NCBI GenBank assembly: GCA_964458705.1
Contig: CAYWKD010000035.1
Location: 1 to 41,439 of the forward strand
Origin: JAAUTG01 sp964458705
GTDB taxonomy: Bacteria; Bacteroidota; Bacteroidia; Chitinophagales; Saprospiraceae
Direction: 5' to 3'
DNA length: 41,439 bases
Shown here in pieces: positions 14,229-23,008 of this stretch. The position numbers and the translations under genes were made by a program. Positions within the stretch are counted from its first letter, which is position 1; every line of letters starts with the position of its first letter. The notes under the pieces are model-generated. The model was given only the letters and a program-made list of their open reading frames with translations. It ran no database searches and was not told the origin of the DNA.

Positions 14229-17200
14229 TCAGTCAATGACTTGTAAAATTTTTATTAATCCGTCATTAACTGCTACTATGAGATAATCACCAGCATCGGT
14301 GGTTAATTTTTTAATTTTTTTCACATCATAGGGCAGAAAGATACCTGATACTGTTGCAGGAATAAACTCAAATTGGCTTCCTGATTGTTGCAGAGCAACT
14401 CCTCCAATGCTACCGTCATTACGAGTAGTTTCTATTTCTGAAGTAAATAAGTTGCCAGCAAACACGAAATCCTTTTGTCCATCTTTATTAAAATCATCAA
14501 CATAGAAATCATTCATAGCCCCTAGCTGCATTTCGTTAGGAAAAGGTGTCATTTCCCAATTTCCATTTCCTAGATTCTCGATATAGCCACTGGCAAAATT
14601 AGTCGCTTTATAATTGAGCGCACCACTCAGATTTTCTGATCCATAAGCTTCGCTAAGCGTGGCATCAGCAAAGAGGTTGTAGGAAGGAAATTTCTCCGCT
14701 AGCATAGGTACTTGCTCAGAAGAACAAGAGCGACCCCGAAGTGGATACTGCTCACCAAAGTTGTAGTAACTCAACACAATATCTTTCGTGCCATTGTTGT
14801 CAAAATCATCATAATGCACTTCAAAAGGTTCTTCTGGACTTGCTTTATATTTATAGTTTAAACCTAGATTTCCTGCCAGCAAATCCTTATCGCCGTCACC
14901 ATCCATATCTATGGCTTTGATGCTGTACCACCAACCACTGCTATTAGAAATAGGGCTTGCTATTTTCTCGAATTTTTCGCCTGTATTACTCAAAAAAGTA
15001 ATCGGCATCCACTCCCCGACAATAACCAAATCTGTTCTACCATCCTCATTAAAATCCATCCAAGCTGCATCTGTTACAAGCCCCAAATTCGCTAACACAG
15101 GTCCGTAAGTACTCGTGATGTCAACGAATTGACCATCATCATTTCGTAGCAACCTGCTAATTGCCGGTCTAGGCCAGTCCCAAGGAGTGTGCCTTCCTCC
15201 AACAAACAAATCCAAGTCGCCATCTTGATCGAAGTCAAAAGGACGCACACAACTGCCGCTATCTCTAAATCTCGGTAAGCTTTCTGAAAGTGTAAATTGC
15301 CCTTTACCGTTATTCAAATACAAGCGATCTTGATAATATTTCGATTGCTGCGGATGAGTATTTCCACCACTCACAACGTACAAATCCAAATCGCCATCCC
15401 CTTCAACATCAATGAATTGAGCGTCCACATCTTCGTAAGGAGCATCTTCTTCAAAGGAGGCAATTTTTTGCTGTTTGAATTTTTCATTTTCTAATTGATA
15501 AAAAAGTACAGCGGATTGCTGAGAAGCGCCACCAACAAAAATGTCGTCTTTACCATCGCCGTTTACATCGCCTATTGCAAGTGCTGGACCGAACTGAGAC
15601 ATTTTATGTGGTAGCAATACTTGCTTGCTGTAATCATCAAAATCGTTTTCTCGGTGTTCAAATTGCAGCCCTTTCAACTCTATTTCCGAGAAATAAGTGC
15701 GAGTAGTAGTTGAGTTAGCAGTCGTATTGTTACTTGCTTGATTGACTTTTATCGTCTGATTGGCTTTCACATCGTTTAGGGTAGAGCTTGTCCCATCAGC
15801 CCATTGAATGTTAATCTTATCCACTACTCTTGCTTTTCCAAGTCCAAAATGTGCAGTTTGTTCAGAGGTGGAGTACATCCCTCTAACATTGGTCAACTCA
15901 TGCAGTTGAACCTCTCCGTTGTATTCTAAATAGACTTTTGTACCGAACAAGGCTTTTTCACTTTCCAATTTTAGTCTTAGATAGTTGTTATGATCTAAAT
16001 TGTTTCTGTAAATAAATGCTTTATCATTTATATTATTCACCACTAAATCCAAATCGCCATCGTTATCCAAATCAGCATAAGCCGCTCCATTTGAAAAACT
16101 CTTATGATCCAAACCCCAGTTTTGCGCTTCATTAGTAAAAGTCAAATCACCTTGATTTTTGTAAGCATAGTTGCGGAGTTTCTCCGAAGGAATTTGCGCT
16201 AAGGCTTTTTCTAAGTCCAAAATGTCCCAAATACTCACTTCCCCCGCGTTAGGATGAGCAGCAATGTAGTCTTGAACGACCTTATTAACGTATTGGCTAA
16301 ACTTCTTTTCCGAATCCGTATTGCGAATATCTCGCATCAAACCATTGGTGATATATAAATCCTTCCAGCCATCGTTGTCAAAATCGGCAAATAAATTTGA
16401 CCAGCTCCAGTCCGTCGCTTCAACACCAGCTAACTGAGCAGCATCCGAAAAGATAGGTATATCCTCTTTTGTTCCATTATTAAGCTGTAAGCTATTAAAC
16501 ATATACTGATAATGTCCTCCATCTGCTACTACTTTCCAAAAGGCACTAGGATTCATCCCACTCATGTTGGCTTTCAGTCTGAAATTATCCTCTGCTACCA
16601 TGTCTAGCACCATCACATCTAAGTTACCATCTCTATTAAGGTCGGCAACATCTACGCCCATGCTATAAAAAGAGGTGTGGCGAGCAGCACTTTTTAGTAC
16701 ATCTTTGAAACTACCATTCTGCTGATTGATGTACAAAAAATCAGGTGCGTCATAATCATTAGCAATGTAAAGGTCTGTCCAGCCATCGTTATTTAGATCA
16801 CTTGCAGAGACACTATTGGGGAAGCCTACTCGCAGCAAACCACTTTCCTCTGTAACATCCTTGAAGCGACCTTTCTTTGTGTTTCGATACAGTCGAATAC
16901 TATATTTTTCATCTTTCAAATTCGTGCCAAACAGCGGTGAATAATTACCAGGATTAGGCGGTTGATTAAGTAGCAACAAATCTAACCACCCATCGCGATC
17001 ATAGTCTAAAAAAGTAGCATGACGCGTTCGTTCACTATCATCCACACCATATTCTTCTGCTCTTTCCGTAAAGGTTAAATCACCGTTATTGATGTACAAC
17101 AAATTTTTGCGTAATTCAGACCGATCATCATACAACTCTCGTGTTACATAAATATCTAGCCAGCCATCATTATTCACATCTGCAACAATTACGCCTGAGG

Positions 17201-17591
17201 ACCAACCTCCATTGTCTTCAATACCAGCTTTCTGAGTAATATCTTCAAAGCTTAGGTTGCCTTTATTCAAATAGAGCCGGTCTGCTACGAGATTGCCTGC
17301 GAAGAAAATATCTTCTAAACCATCCTTATTGAAATCACCCACTCCTACTCCTCCCCCGCCGTAATAGTTGGAGTAGATCAAAATATTATGTGCTCGATGA
17401 TCCACTATGGTATTTTCAAAATTAACTCCTGTATGCTCAGATGGAAGCAGTGTGAATAAGTTCTGTGAAAATAGTATTTGACTACTTATCACATTAATCA
17501 TTATAAAAGTAGAAATGAACTTCATGTTCGAATACGTAAGTTTTTGTTTTAACGATAAAATAGATGCAGTTTTGTTTAATTTTTTTCTCAA
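14229..17591 (-). CDS. Secreted FG-GAP/VCBS repeat protein with ASPIC/UnbV domain
   Basis: The frame of 1120 codons most likely starts at its internal ATG at 17525, because MKFISTFIMINVISSQILFS is a good signal peptide and the 22 preceding residues are basic. The product is then 1098 residues. It carries many calcium-binding-type DxNxDGxxD blades (GVGDFNKDGLEDIFF, ADVNNDGWLDIYV, LDYDRDGWLDLLL, ADLDNDGDLDLVV, GDVNGDGKDDIFV, DFDQDGDLDLFVG and more), which fold as beta-propellers. An ASPIC/UnbV domain lies at about residues 535-615 (LFGTKVYLEYNGEVQLHEL ... INIQWADG). Such proteins are abundant in Bacteroidota SusCD loci and are exported or surface-held; the function is not settled, with carbohydrate or surface binding suspected. 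It is divergent from susC. Its promoter may be the TAACTTTG element at 17681-17674. Confidence 0.9.
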   Translation of the reverse strand: MRKKLNKTASILSLKQKLTYSNMKFISTFIMINVISSQILFSQNLFTLLPSEHTGVNFENTIVDHRAHNILIYSNYYGGGGVGVGDFNKDGLEDIFFAGNLVADRLYLNKGNLSFEDITQKAGIEDNGGWSSGVIVADVNNDGWLDIYVTRELYDDRSELRKNLLYINNGDLTFTERAEEYGVDDSERTRHATFLDYDRDGWLDLLLLNQPPNPGNYSPLFGTNLKDEKYSIRLYRNTKKGRFKDVTEESGLLRVGFPNSVSASDLNNDGWTDLYIANDYDAPDFLYINQQNGSFKDVLKSAARHTSFYSMGVDVADLNRDGNLDVMVLDMVAEDNFRLKANMSGMNPSAFWKVVADGGHYQYMFNSLQLNNGTKEDIPIFSDAAQLAGVEATDWSWSNLFADFDNDGWKDLYITNGLMRDIRNTDSEKKFSQYVNKVVQDYIAAHPNAGEVSIWDILDLEKALAQIPSEKLRNYAYKNQGDLTFTNEAQNWGLDHKSFSNGAAYADLDNDGDLDLVVNNINDKAFIYRNNLDHNNYLRLKLESEKALFGTKVYLEYNGEVQLHELTNVRGMYSTSEQTAHFGLGKARVVDKINIQWADGTSSTLNDVKANQTIKVNQASNNTTANSTTTRTYFSEIELKGLQFEHRENDFDDYSKQVLLPHKMSQFGPALAIGDVNGDGKDDIFVGGASQQSAVLFYQLENEKFKQQKIASFEEDAPYEDVDAQFIDVEGDGDLDLYVVSGGNTHPQQSKYYQDRLYLNNGKGQFTLSESLPRFRDSGSCVRPFDFDQDGDLDLFVGGRHTPWDWPRPAISRLLRNDDGQFVDITSTYGPVLANLGLVTDAAWMDFNEDGRTDLVIVGEWMPITFLSNTGEKFEKIASPISNSSGWWYSIKAIDMDGDGDKDLLAGNLGLNYKYKASPEEPFEVHYDDFDNNGTKDIVLSYYNFGEQYPLRGRSCSSEQVPMLAEKFPSYNLFADATLSEAYGSENLSGALNYKATNFASGYIENLGNGNWEMTPFPNEMQLGAMNDFYVDDFNKDGQKDFVFAGNLFTSEIETTRNDGSIGGVALQQSGSQFEFIPATVSGIFLPYDVKKIKKLTTDAGDYLIVAVNDGLIKILQVID

Positions 17592-17673
17592 TAAAAGCTA
17601 ATAACCTTAAATTTTTAGCTATTGCGCTCGACGAAATAAGTTCATTGGTCTTAATATTTTTCAAATAATATAA

Positions 17674-17681
17674 CAAAGTTA
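17674..17681 (-). promoter_or_regulatory. Candidate -7 element for the ASPIC gene
   Basis: The minus strand reads TAACTTTG, a match to TAnnTTTG. No well-spaced TTG was found upstream, so confidence is moderate. It lies back to back with the susC candidate at 17692-17699. Confidence 0.45.
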
Positions 17682-17691
17682 AATAATTTCT

Positions 17692-17699
17692 TAAATTTG
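17692..17699 (+). promoter_or_regulatory. Candidate -7 element for susC
   Basis: TAAATTTG matches TAnnTTTG. The predicted start near 17706 gives a leader of about 54 nt before the susC ATG. The -33 TTG is not evident. Confidence 0.5.
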
Positions 17700-17704
17700 T
17701 TCCT

Positions 17705-17723
17705 AGCCAAATATTGTTTGGCT
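17705..17723 (+). promoter_or_regulatory. Inverted repeat in the susC leader
   Basis: AGCCAAA, 5-nt loop, TTTGGCT: a perfect 7-bp repeat at or just after the predicted transcription start of susC. It could be an operator for a regulator of the locus or a 5' RNA hairpin. Confidence 0.45.
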
Positions 17724-17759
17724 GATTTGTGACTTAATTTTAACTAAATTCAATTTTGT

Positions 17760-20528
17760 ATGAAAAAGGTACTCTTACTCATCTTAGGACTAACAACTGG
17801 ACTGGGTCTAATGGCACAAAAGACCATTTCCGGTACAATTGTAGGCGAAGATGGCGTTTCACTGATAGGTGTAAACGTATTAGAAGTTGGCACTACCAAC
17901 GGTACAGTAACAGACTTCAACGGTGAATATGAAATTACCGTTCAGAATGGAGCAAGTCTTCGTTTTTCTTTTACTGGATACGAAGAACAAACGATTGCAG
18001 TTGGCAATCAAGGCGCTATTGATCTAGTAATGTCAGAAGGGGTTGCTTTGAACGAAGTAGTCGTAACGGCATTAGGTATTGAAAGAGATAAGAAAGCCCT
18101 AGCTTACTCCGTAACAGAGGTAGCTACTGAAAATTTCTCTAAAGCTAGAGAAATCAACGTACTCAACTCGCTTTCTGGTCGAGTAGCAGGGGTAAACGTC
18201 TCTGGTACTGCAACAGGTGCGGGTGGTTCAACGCGTGTTGTGATTCGTGGAAATAGTTCATTGACGGGAAATAACCAACCACTTTATGTAGTAGATGGTG
18301 TTCCAATTGACAACACACAGCTCGGCTCTGCTGGTATGTGGGGTGGACAAGACTGGGGAGATGGTGTTTCTAGCTTAAACCCAGACGATATTGAATCAAT
18401 GACCGTTTTAAAAGGTAATACCGCAGCGGCCTTGTATGGTGCTCGTGCTTCCAATGGTGTTATTTTGATTACCACCAAAAGTGGTAAAGAAGGAAAACTG
18501 AAAGTTGATTTTACTTCACAGGTTCGTTCTGAATCCATCATCAACTTAAACGATTTCCAAACAGAATACGGACATGGTAGAGATGGCGTTAAACCTACTA
18601 CAGTAGAGGAAGCCTTCCAAAATGGGCTTTATGCTTGGGGAGAAAGACTAGATGGAAGCAGTGTGATTCAATTTGATGGCGTGAGTCGTCCCTATTCTAA
18701 TCAAGGGGATAACCTAGATCGCTTCTACAGAACAGGAAATACTTTTACAAATACAATATCCATAAGCGGTGGTACTGAAAAAATTAATTTCCGTGTGGCA
18801 GCTTCTAATTTGGATAATGAAGATATTATTCCTAATTCTGGTTTGAGTAGAAGAAATGTTTCGACCAAGATCAACGCTCAAGTAAGCAAAAAATTCTCTA
18901 TTGCTTTAACTTCGACCTACGTTAATGAAGATGCTGAAAATCGTCCGCGCTTGTCAGACTCACCAGGTAATGCTAACTATTCCGCTATTTCACTGCCTCC
19001 AAGCATCAATGTGGATGATCTGAAAGGTGATCCAAATAAATTAGGTGCCGCAGAAGACGGAACAGAGCTGCAATTCAATGATAATACATTTGTTACCAAT
19101 CCTTGGTGGGCAACGCATCAATTTGAAGCCAACAACAAAAAAAATCGCTTACTCGGAAACTTAAAAATGCGCTATGAATTTATTGATGGACTATACCTAC
19201 AAGGTCGAATTGGTATTGATCGCTTCGTAGAAAGACGACGAAACTTAACGCCTTACGGTACAGCTTATAGTCCTTTGGGTCAGCTAAGCGAGAGCAATAG
19301 AGAAGTCCAAGAATTGAATATGGATTTTCTTTTAGGCTATGACAAAGACATCACTGAGAACTTTGGTATCTCTGCTTTCGTTGGTGGTAATCAACAACGC
19401 AACTTTGACGAAACACTAGGCACAAGTGGAAGCAACTTCAATGTTCCTTTCTTGCACAACATTACCAATATAGCACAACCTAGTTTGATCTACGGATTTG
19501 GCGAAAGACAAGTGAACTCCTTGTATGGATCAGTTGAATTTCAGTTCTTGAATGCTATTTATCTTTCGGCGACAGCACGTAATGACTGGTTTTCCACATT
19601 GACAAGTCCCGCAGGTGATTCAAATAACAGTATTTTATATCCATCAGTTGGAGCTAGTGTCGTATTGTCTGACTTAGTGGACTTACCTTCTATTATTACT
19701 TATGCGAANNNNNNNNNNNNNNNNNNNNNNNNNNNNNNNNNNNNNNNNNNNNNNNNNNNNNNNNNNNNNNNNNNNNNNNNNNNNNNNNNNNNNNNNNNNN
19801 NNNNNNNNTTATCTATTAATTACAGTAATAATCAAAACGAAGTGCAGCAGTTATTGACGCCAGCATCAGATGAGGAAACACTGAGAGTTGGTGAAAGTCG
19901 TACGCGGAATGCCTACATACAGCACACAGAAGGTTTACCGTATAGCCAAATTTATGGTTTTGCCTATGCTAGAAATGCAAACGGCGAAATCATTGTTAAC
20001 GATGGTTCGGGTATTCCACAACAAGGAGAGTTCATGGCTTTTGGAACTGGTGTGCATCCAAACGCAATGGGTATCAGAAATAGCTTCAGAATTGGAAATA
20101 TAGGCTTTAGCTTCCTGTTGGACATGAAAACAGGTGCTAGTATCTACAATGCCACCAATGCTTATGCGTATCTACGTGGCTTGCACTTGAATACGCTTGA
20201 AGGAAGAGAAAGCGGTGTAGGTGCTGCAACAGCAGAGGATTACTACAGCGGAACCTATAACATTACAGAAGAATTTATCCAGGATGCAGATTTCCTAAAA
20301 CTGAGAGAAGTTGTATTAAACTACGATTTGCCTAGAAAAATGATAGATAAGTTGCCAATTGAAGGAATCGGTATTTCGCTATCGGGTAGAAACTTGGCAT
20401 TGCTTTGGAGCAAAACAGATAATATTGATCCTGAATCTACTTACAGCTCTGGCAACGGGCAGGGGTTGGAAATGTTTGGTGTACCAAGAACACGTAGTTT
20501 TAATGCTAGTCTAAACGTGAGATTTTAG
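17760..20528 (+). CDS. SusC/RagA-family TonB-dependent outer-membrane transporter, interrupted by assembly gap
   Basis: The protein starts with a signal peptide (MKKVLLLILGLTTGLGLMAQ). A carboxypeptidase-regulatory-like domain typical of SusC follows (SGTIVGEDGVSLIGVNVLEV to about residue 95). The plug domain has VVVTALGIERDKKALAYSVT, SGRVAGVNVSG, LYVVDGVPIDN and AALYGARASNGVILITTKSG. The remainder is a 22-strand-type barrel ending in RTRSFNASLNVRF, with the terminal Phe expected for outer-membrane assembly. The reading frame crosses a 100-N gap (19709-19808) after LVDLPSIITYA. In relatives this point is followed by roughly 100 or more residues before the LSINYSNN strand, so sequence is missing and the preserved frame is accidental. 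It works with the SusD lipoprotein encoded 115 bp downstream. The substrate is unknown. Confidence 0.95.
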   Translation: MKKVLLLILGLTTGLGLMAQKTISGTIVGEDGVSLIGVNVLEVGTTNGTVTDFNGEYEITVQNGASLRFSFTGYEEQTIAVGNQGAIDLVMSEGVALNEVVVTALGIERDKKALAYSVTEVATENFSKAREINVLNSLSGRVAGVNVSGTATGAGGSTRVVIRGNSSLTGNNQPLYVVDGVPIDNTQLGSAGMWGGQDWGDGVSSLNPDDIESMTVLKGNTAAALYGARASNGVILITTKSGKEGKLKVDFTSQVRSESIINLNDFQTEYGHGRDGVKPTTVEEAFQNGLYAWGERLDGSSVIQFDGVSRPYSNQGDNLDRFYRTGNTFTNTISISGGTEKINFRVAASNLDNEDIIPNSGLSRRNVSTKINAQVSKKFSIALTSTYVNEDAENRPRLSDSPGNANYSAISLPPSINVDDLKGDPNKLGAAEDGTELQFNDNTFVTNPWWATHQFEANNKKNRLLGNLKMRYEFIDGLYLQGRIGIDRFVERRRNLTPYGTAYSPLGQLSESNREVQELNMDFLLGYDKDITENFGISAFVGGNQQRNFDETLGTSGSNFNVPFLHNITNIAQPSLIYGFGERQVNSLYGSVEFQFLNAIYLSATARNDWFSTLTSPAGDSNNSILYPSVGASVVLSDLVDLPSIITYAXXXXXXXXXXXXXXXXXXXXXXXXXXXXXXXXXXLSINYSNNQNEVQQLLTPASDEETLRVGESRTRNAYIQHTEGLPYSQIYGFAYARNANGEIIVNDGSGIPQQGEFMAFGTGVHPNAMGIRNSFRIGNIGFSFLLDMKTGASIYNATNAYAYLRGLHLNTLEGRESGVGAATAEDYYSGTYNITEEFIQDADFLKLREVVLNYDLPRKMIDKLPIEGIGISLSGRNLALLWSKTDNIDPESTYSSGNGQGLEMFGVPRTRSFNASLNVRF
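19709..19808. other. Assembly gap (100 N) inside susC
   Basis: A standard 100-N placeholder. Comparison with the usual SusC barrel suggests the missing sequence is several hundred bases long. Confidence 0.97.
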
Positions 20529-20569
20529 TATTAGCTAATGCTAAAAATTTGATAATTAATATTTACGAT

Positions 20570-20619
20570 ATCAGATTAAAGATAGTCCGCGCAGTGGCAG
20601 GAATAATCTTTAGTCTGAT
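20570..20619 (+). promoter_or_regulatory. 14-bp hairpin between susC and susD
   Basis: ATCAGATTAAAGAT (20570-20583) pairs with ATCTTTAGTCTGAT (20606-20619) with one G-T wobble and a 22-nt loop. A smaller TTAGC/GCTAA hairpin (20531-20544) sits just after the susC stop. In an otherwise simple operon spacer this could be an attenuator, a processing site or an mRNA-stability element that sets the SusC:SusD ratio. Confidence 0.6.
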
Positions 20620-20642
20620 CTCTCATACAAAAACATAAAATA

Positions 20643-22160
20643 ATGAAATTTGCTAAATATATGCTCATTTTGTTGGCGCTAACCATGACGCAAACAGCTT
20701 GTGATGAGGATTTTGAGAAAATTAACACCAATCCAAACGCCGCCAACGAAATCAATCCAAACTTTCAGTTTACTTGGGTTCAATTGCGAACTTCTGGTGA
20801 ACGCTATGAAAACTGGCGGGCAGGTTTGATTTATTCTTCCATGATGGTTCAGCACATGGCGGCACTTTGTGGCTATTGGAGTGGCGACAAATACACTTAC
20901 AATGCGGGTTATTCTTCTTCTCTTTACGATCGTGCTTATGAACAACAAGTAAAGGATGCTCAAGATTTGATTAACACACTAGAAAGTGGAAAATCGGGCG
21001 ATCAAACAATGCTAGGAATGGCTCGAATTTGGAGAGTGGTCATTTTTCATCGCTTAACAGATTTATACGGCGATATTCCTTATTCAGAAGCTGGAAAGGG
21101 TTTCTTAGAAGGAATTGACTTCCCGAAATACGATGCTCAACAAGACATTTATGATGATATGTTGAATGAATTAGAACAAGCGATTGGACAAATTGGTAGT
21201 GGTGGCTTCGATGGTGCTGACTTGCTCTACGGTGGCAATGCAGATCAATGGAAGCGATTTGGTTACTCAATGATGCTTCGTTTGGGTATGCGTCTATCAG
21301 ACGTTGACCCAGGTTCGGCTCAGTCTTGGGTATCTAAAGCGATTGCTGGCGGTGTAATGAATAGCTCTAACGATGATGCTTTTATTGAGCACACTAACGG
21401 TCCGGAAGGCATCAACAAAAATGGAATCGGAGAAGTACTGGATAGAATAAATGGTTCTGCTGGTGAAGACTGCCCTCGATTGAGTGCCACTCTAGTGGAC
21501 TGGATGTTGAGTACAGGAGATCCAAGACTGGATGTGATTGGAGAACTTCCAGCAAGTGGTAGCGGCGTGCATAACGGCCTGCCTAATGGCTTGGATGCAA
21601 CAACGATTTTAGACAATCCAACAGGAACAAGCCTAGACGACTTTGATCGAATCAATCCGTTGATCGTAAAAGTAGAATCACCAATGTTCTTTATGACGCA
21701 TGCAGAAGTAGAATTTCTACAAGCAGAAGCAGCCTTGAGAGGCTGGGGAGGTGGTGATGCTGCCGCTCATTACGCTGCTGGTATAGAAAGTGCCATGAAA
21801 TTGTATGCAAAATACAATAGTTCTTTGGCAATAGAAGATGCCGCTATCAGTGCTTATTTGAGCAACAACCCTTTGAGTGCCAATATGAACGAGGCGATGA
21901 GCCAAATTGGTTGGCAGTATTGGGCAGCAACGCTGTTGAATGAATACGAAGCCTATGCTAATTGGAGAAGAACAGGCTATCCTGAGCTAGTACCTGTCAA
22001 CTATGAGGGCAATGTAACGAATGGACAAATTCCTTCGCGCTTAGCTTACCCTCAAGGAGAAACAACGCTTAATCCAAACTTTGGAGAGGCGAGAACTCGT
22101 CAAGGATTACCTGACGATTATTCTTCTATGTTGACCGTTCCTGTGTGGTGGGATAAATAG
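20643..22160 (+). CDS. SusD/RagB-family nutrient-binding outer-membrane lipoprotein
   Basis: The 505-residue product has a lipoprotein signal with Cys20 as the lipidation site (MTQTAC), followed by acidic residues DEDFE that resemble the Bacteroidota surface-export signal. NTNPNAANEINPNFQFTWVQ, YGDIPYSEAGKGFLEG, YDDMLNELEQAI and the C-terminal VEFLQAEAALRGWG and EAYANWRRTGYPEL fit the SusD-like (SusD_2) branch of TPR-like binding proteins. It forms the lid over the SusC barrel and captures substrate at the cell surface. A clear terminator-like hairpin follows the gene. With no glycoside hydrolase adjacent, the ligand cannot be inferred; peptides are also possible for this branch. Confidence 0.94.
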   Translation: MKFAKYMLILLALTMTQTACDEDFEKINTNPNAANEINPNFQFTWVQLRTSGERYENWRAGLIYSSMMVQHMAALCGYWSGDKYTYNAGYSSSLYDRAYEQQVKDAQDLINTLESGKSGDQTMLGMARIWRVVIFHRLTDLYGDIPYSEAGKGFLEGIDFPKYDAQQDIYDDMLNELEQAIGQIGSGGFDGADLLYGGNADQWKRFGYSMMLRLGMRLSDVDPGSAQSWVSKAIAGGVMNSSNDDAFIEHTNGPEGINKNGIGEVLDRINGSAGEDCPRLSATLVDWMLSTGDPRLDVIGELPASGSGVHNGLPNGLDATTILDNPTGTSLDDFDRINPLIVKVESPMFFMTHAEVEFLQAEAALRGWGGGDAAAHYAAGIESAMKLYAKYNSSLAIEDAAISAYLSNNPLSANMNEAMSQIGWQYWAATLLNEYEAYANWRRTGYPELVPVNYEGNVTNGQIPSRLAYPQGETTLNPNFGEARTRQGLPDDYSSMLTVPVWWDK

Positions 22161-22189
22161 TACGTAAACCGTATTGAATGAACAATACC

Positions 22190-22243
22190 AACTGATGAAG
22201 GATTAGTCTAAGCCTATATGCTATGATTAGTTCTTCATCAGTT
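22190..22243 (+). terminator. 11-bp perfect hairpin after susD
   Basis: AACTGATGAAG (22190-22200) and CTTCATCAGTT (22233-22243) pair perfectly over a 32-nt loop, 30 bp after the susD stop and before the convergent SDR gene. It is the likely end of the susCD transcript, though there is no T-run. Confidence 0.55.
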
Positions 22244-22277
22244 TATGTATTTACTTGACAAATTGGCAAAATAGGTT

Positions 22278-22997
22278 CTATCTTTGAGGAGGCTGTGCGG
22301 GTCGAACTTCTACTTTACTAGGCAAAGTTCGAGCAGGCATTTTGAGCAAATCTACCGTCATTTGCCCTAAATCTTCTGGTTGTATTTTCCAAGCATCGGC
22401 TTCTGAAGGCGTATGATTGTTAAAATAAGTTGAAACAGAGCCAGGCATAATCGTGGTTGTTTTGATACCATATTGACGCACATCCAACATAACCGCTTGC
22501 GTGAATCCAACCAATCCAAATTTGCTGGCGTTGTAGGCTGCTCCCTTTGCAAAGAAATTCGTCCCAGCTAGGCTTGCAATGGTAATGATGTAACCTCGTG
22601 ATTCTTTTAAAGCTGGTATAGCTGCTTTTACGCTATAAAAGACGCCAGTTAAGTTTATATCGATGGTTTCGTTCCACTGCTCTAGCGTCATATCCTCAAC
22701 AGATGCAAAATGCCCTACTCCAGCATTGGCAATAAGCACGTCTAGCGCACCAAATTTTGCCTTAGCCACTTCTATTGCGTTTGCCTGTGACTGAAAATTA
22801 CGTACATCCGCCTCAATACCAATAGCTTTTGCCTTGCCTATTTGATTAAGTTGTTCGGCTGCTTCGCTCGCTGCTTTTTGGCTTCTACTCGTGATCGCTA
22901 CATTCATACCTTCCTTTAGCAAAGCCTCTGCTATGCCGTAGCCAATTCCTTTTGTTCCCCCTGTGATAAAGGCAGTTTTGTTGATAAGTGTTTCCAA
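22278..22997 (-). CDS. Short-chain dehydrogenase/reductase (SDR), downstream of the E1 gene
   Basis: The 239-residue classical SDR has the cofactor motif TGGTKGIGYGI (about residues 12-22), NAGVGHF, the catalytic Ser in TIASLAG and the YNASK catalytic Tyr/Lys. PGSVSTYF follows. The Arg and Ser around ITSRSQ suggest NADPH preference. The family ranges from 3-oxoacyl-ACP reductases to sugar and alcohol dehydrogenases, and this one cannot be assigned more finely. It starts only 11 bp after the oxo-acid dehydrogenase E1 stop, so the two are probably one operon. Confidence 0.9.
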   Translation of the reverse strand: METLINKTAFITGGTKGIGYGIAEALLKEGMNVAITSRSQKAASEAAEQLNQIGKAKAIGIEADVRNFQSQANAIEVAKAKFGALDVLIANAGVGHFASVEDMTLEQWNETIDINLTGVFYSVKAAIPALKESRGYIITIASLAGTNFFAKGAAYNASKFGLVGFTQAVMLDVRQYGIKTTTIMPGSVSTYFNNHTPSEADAWKIQPEDLGQMTVDLLKMPARTLPSKVEVRPAQPPQR

Positions 22998-23008
22998 ATT
23001 TTATTTTT

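Noticed and set aside
17526..17591. Upstream start (ATG 17591) of the ASPIC gene
   Set aside because: It would put 22 basic residues before a clear signal peptide that starts at ATG 17525.
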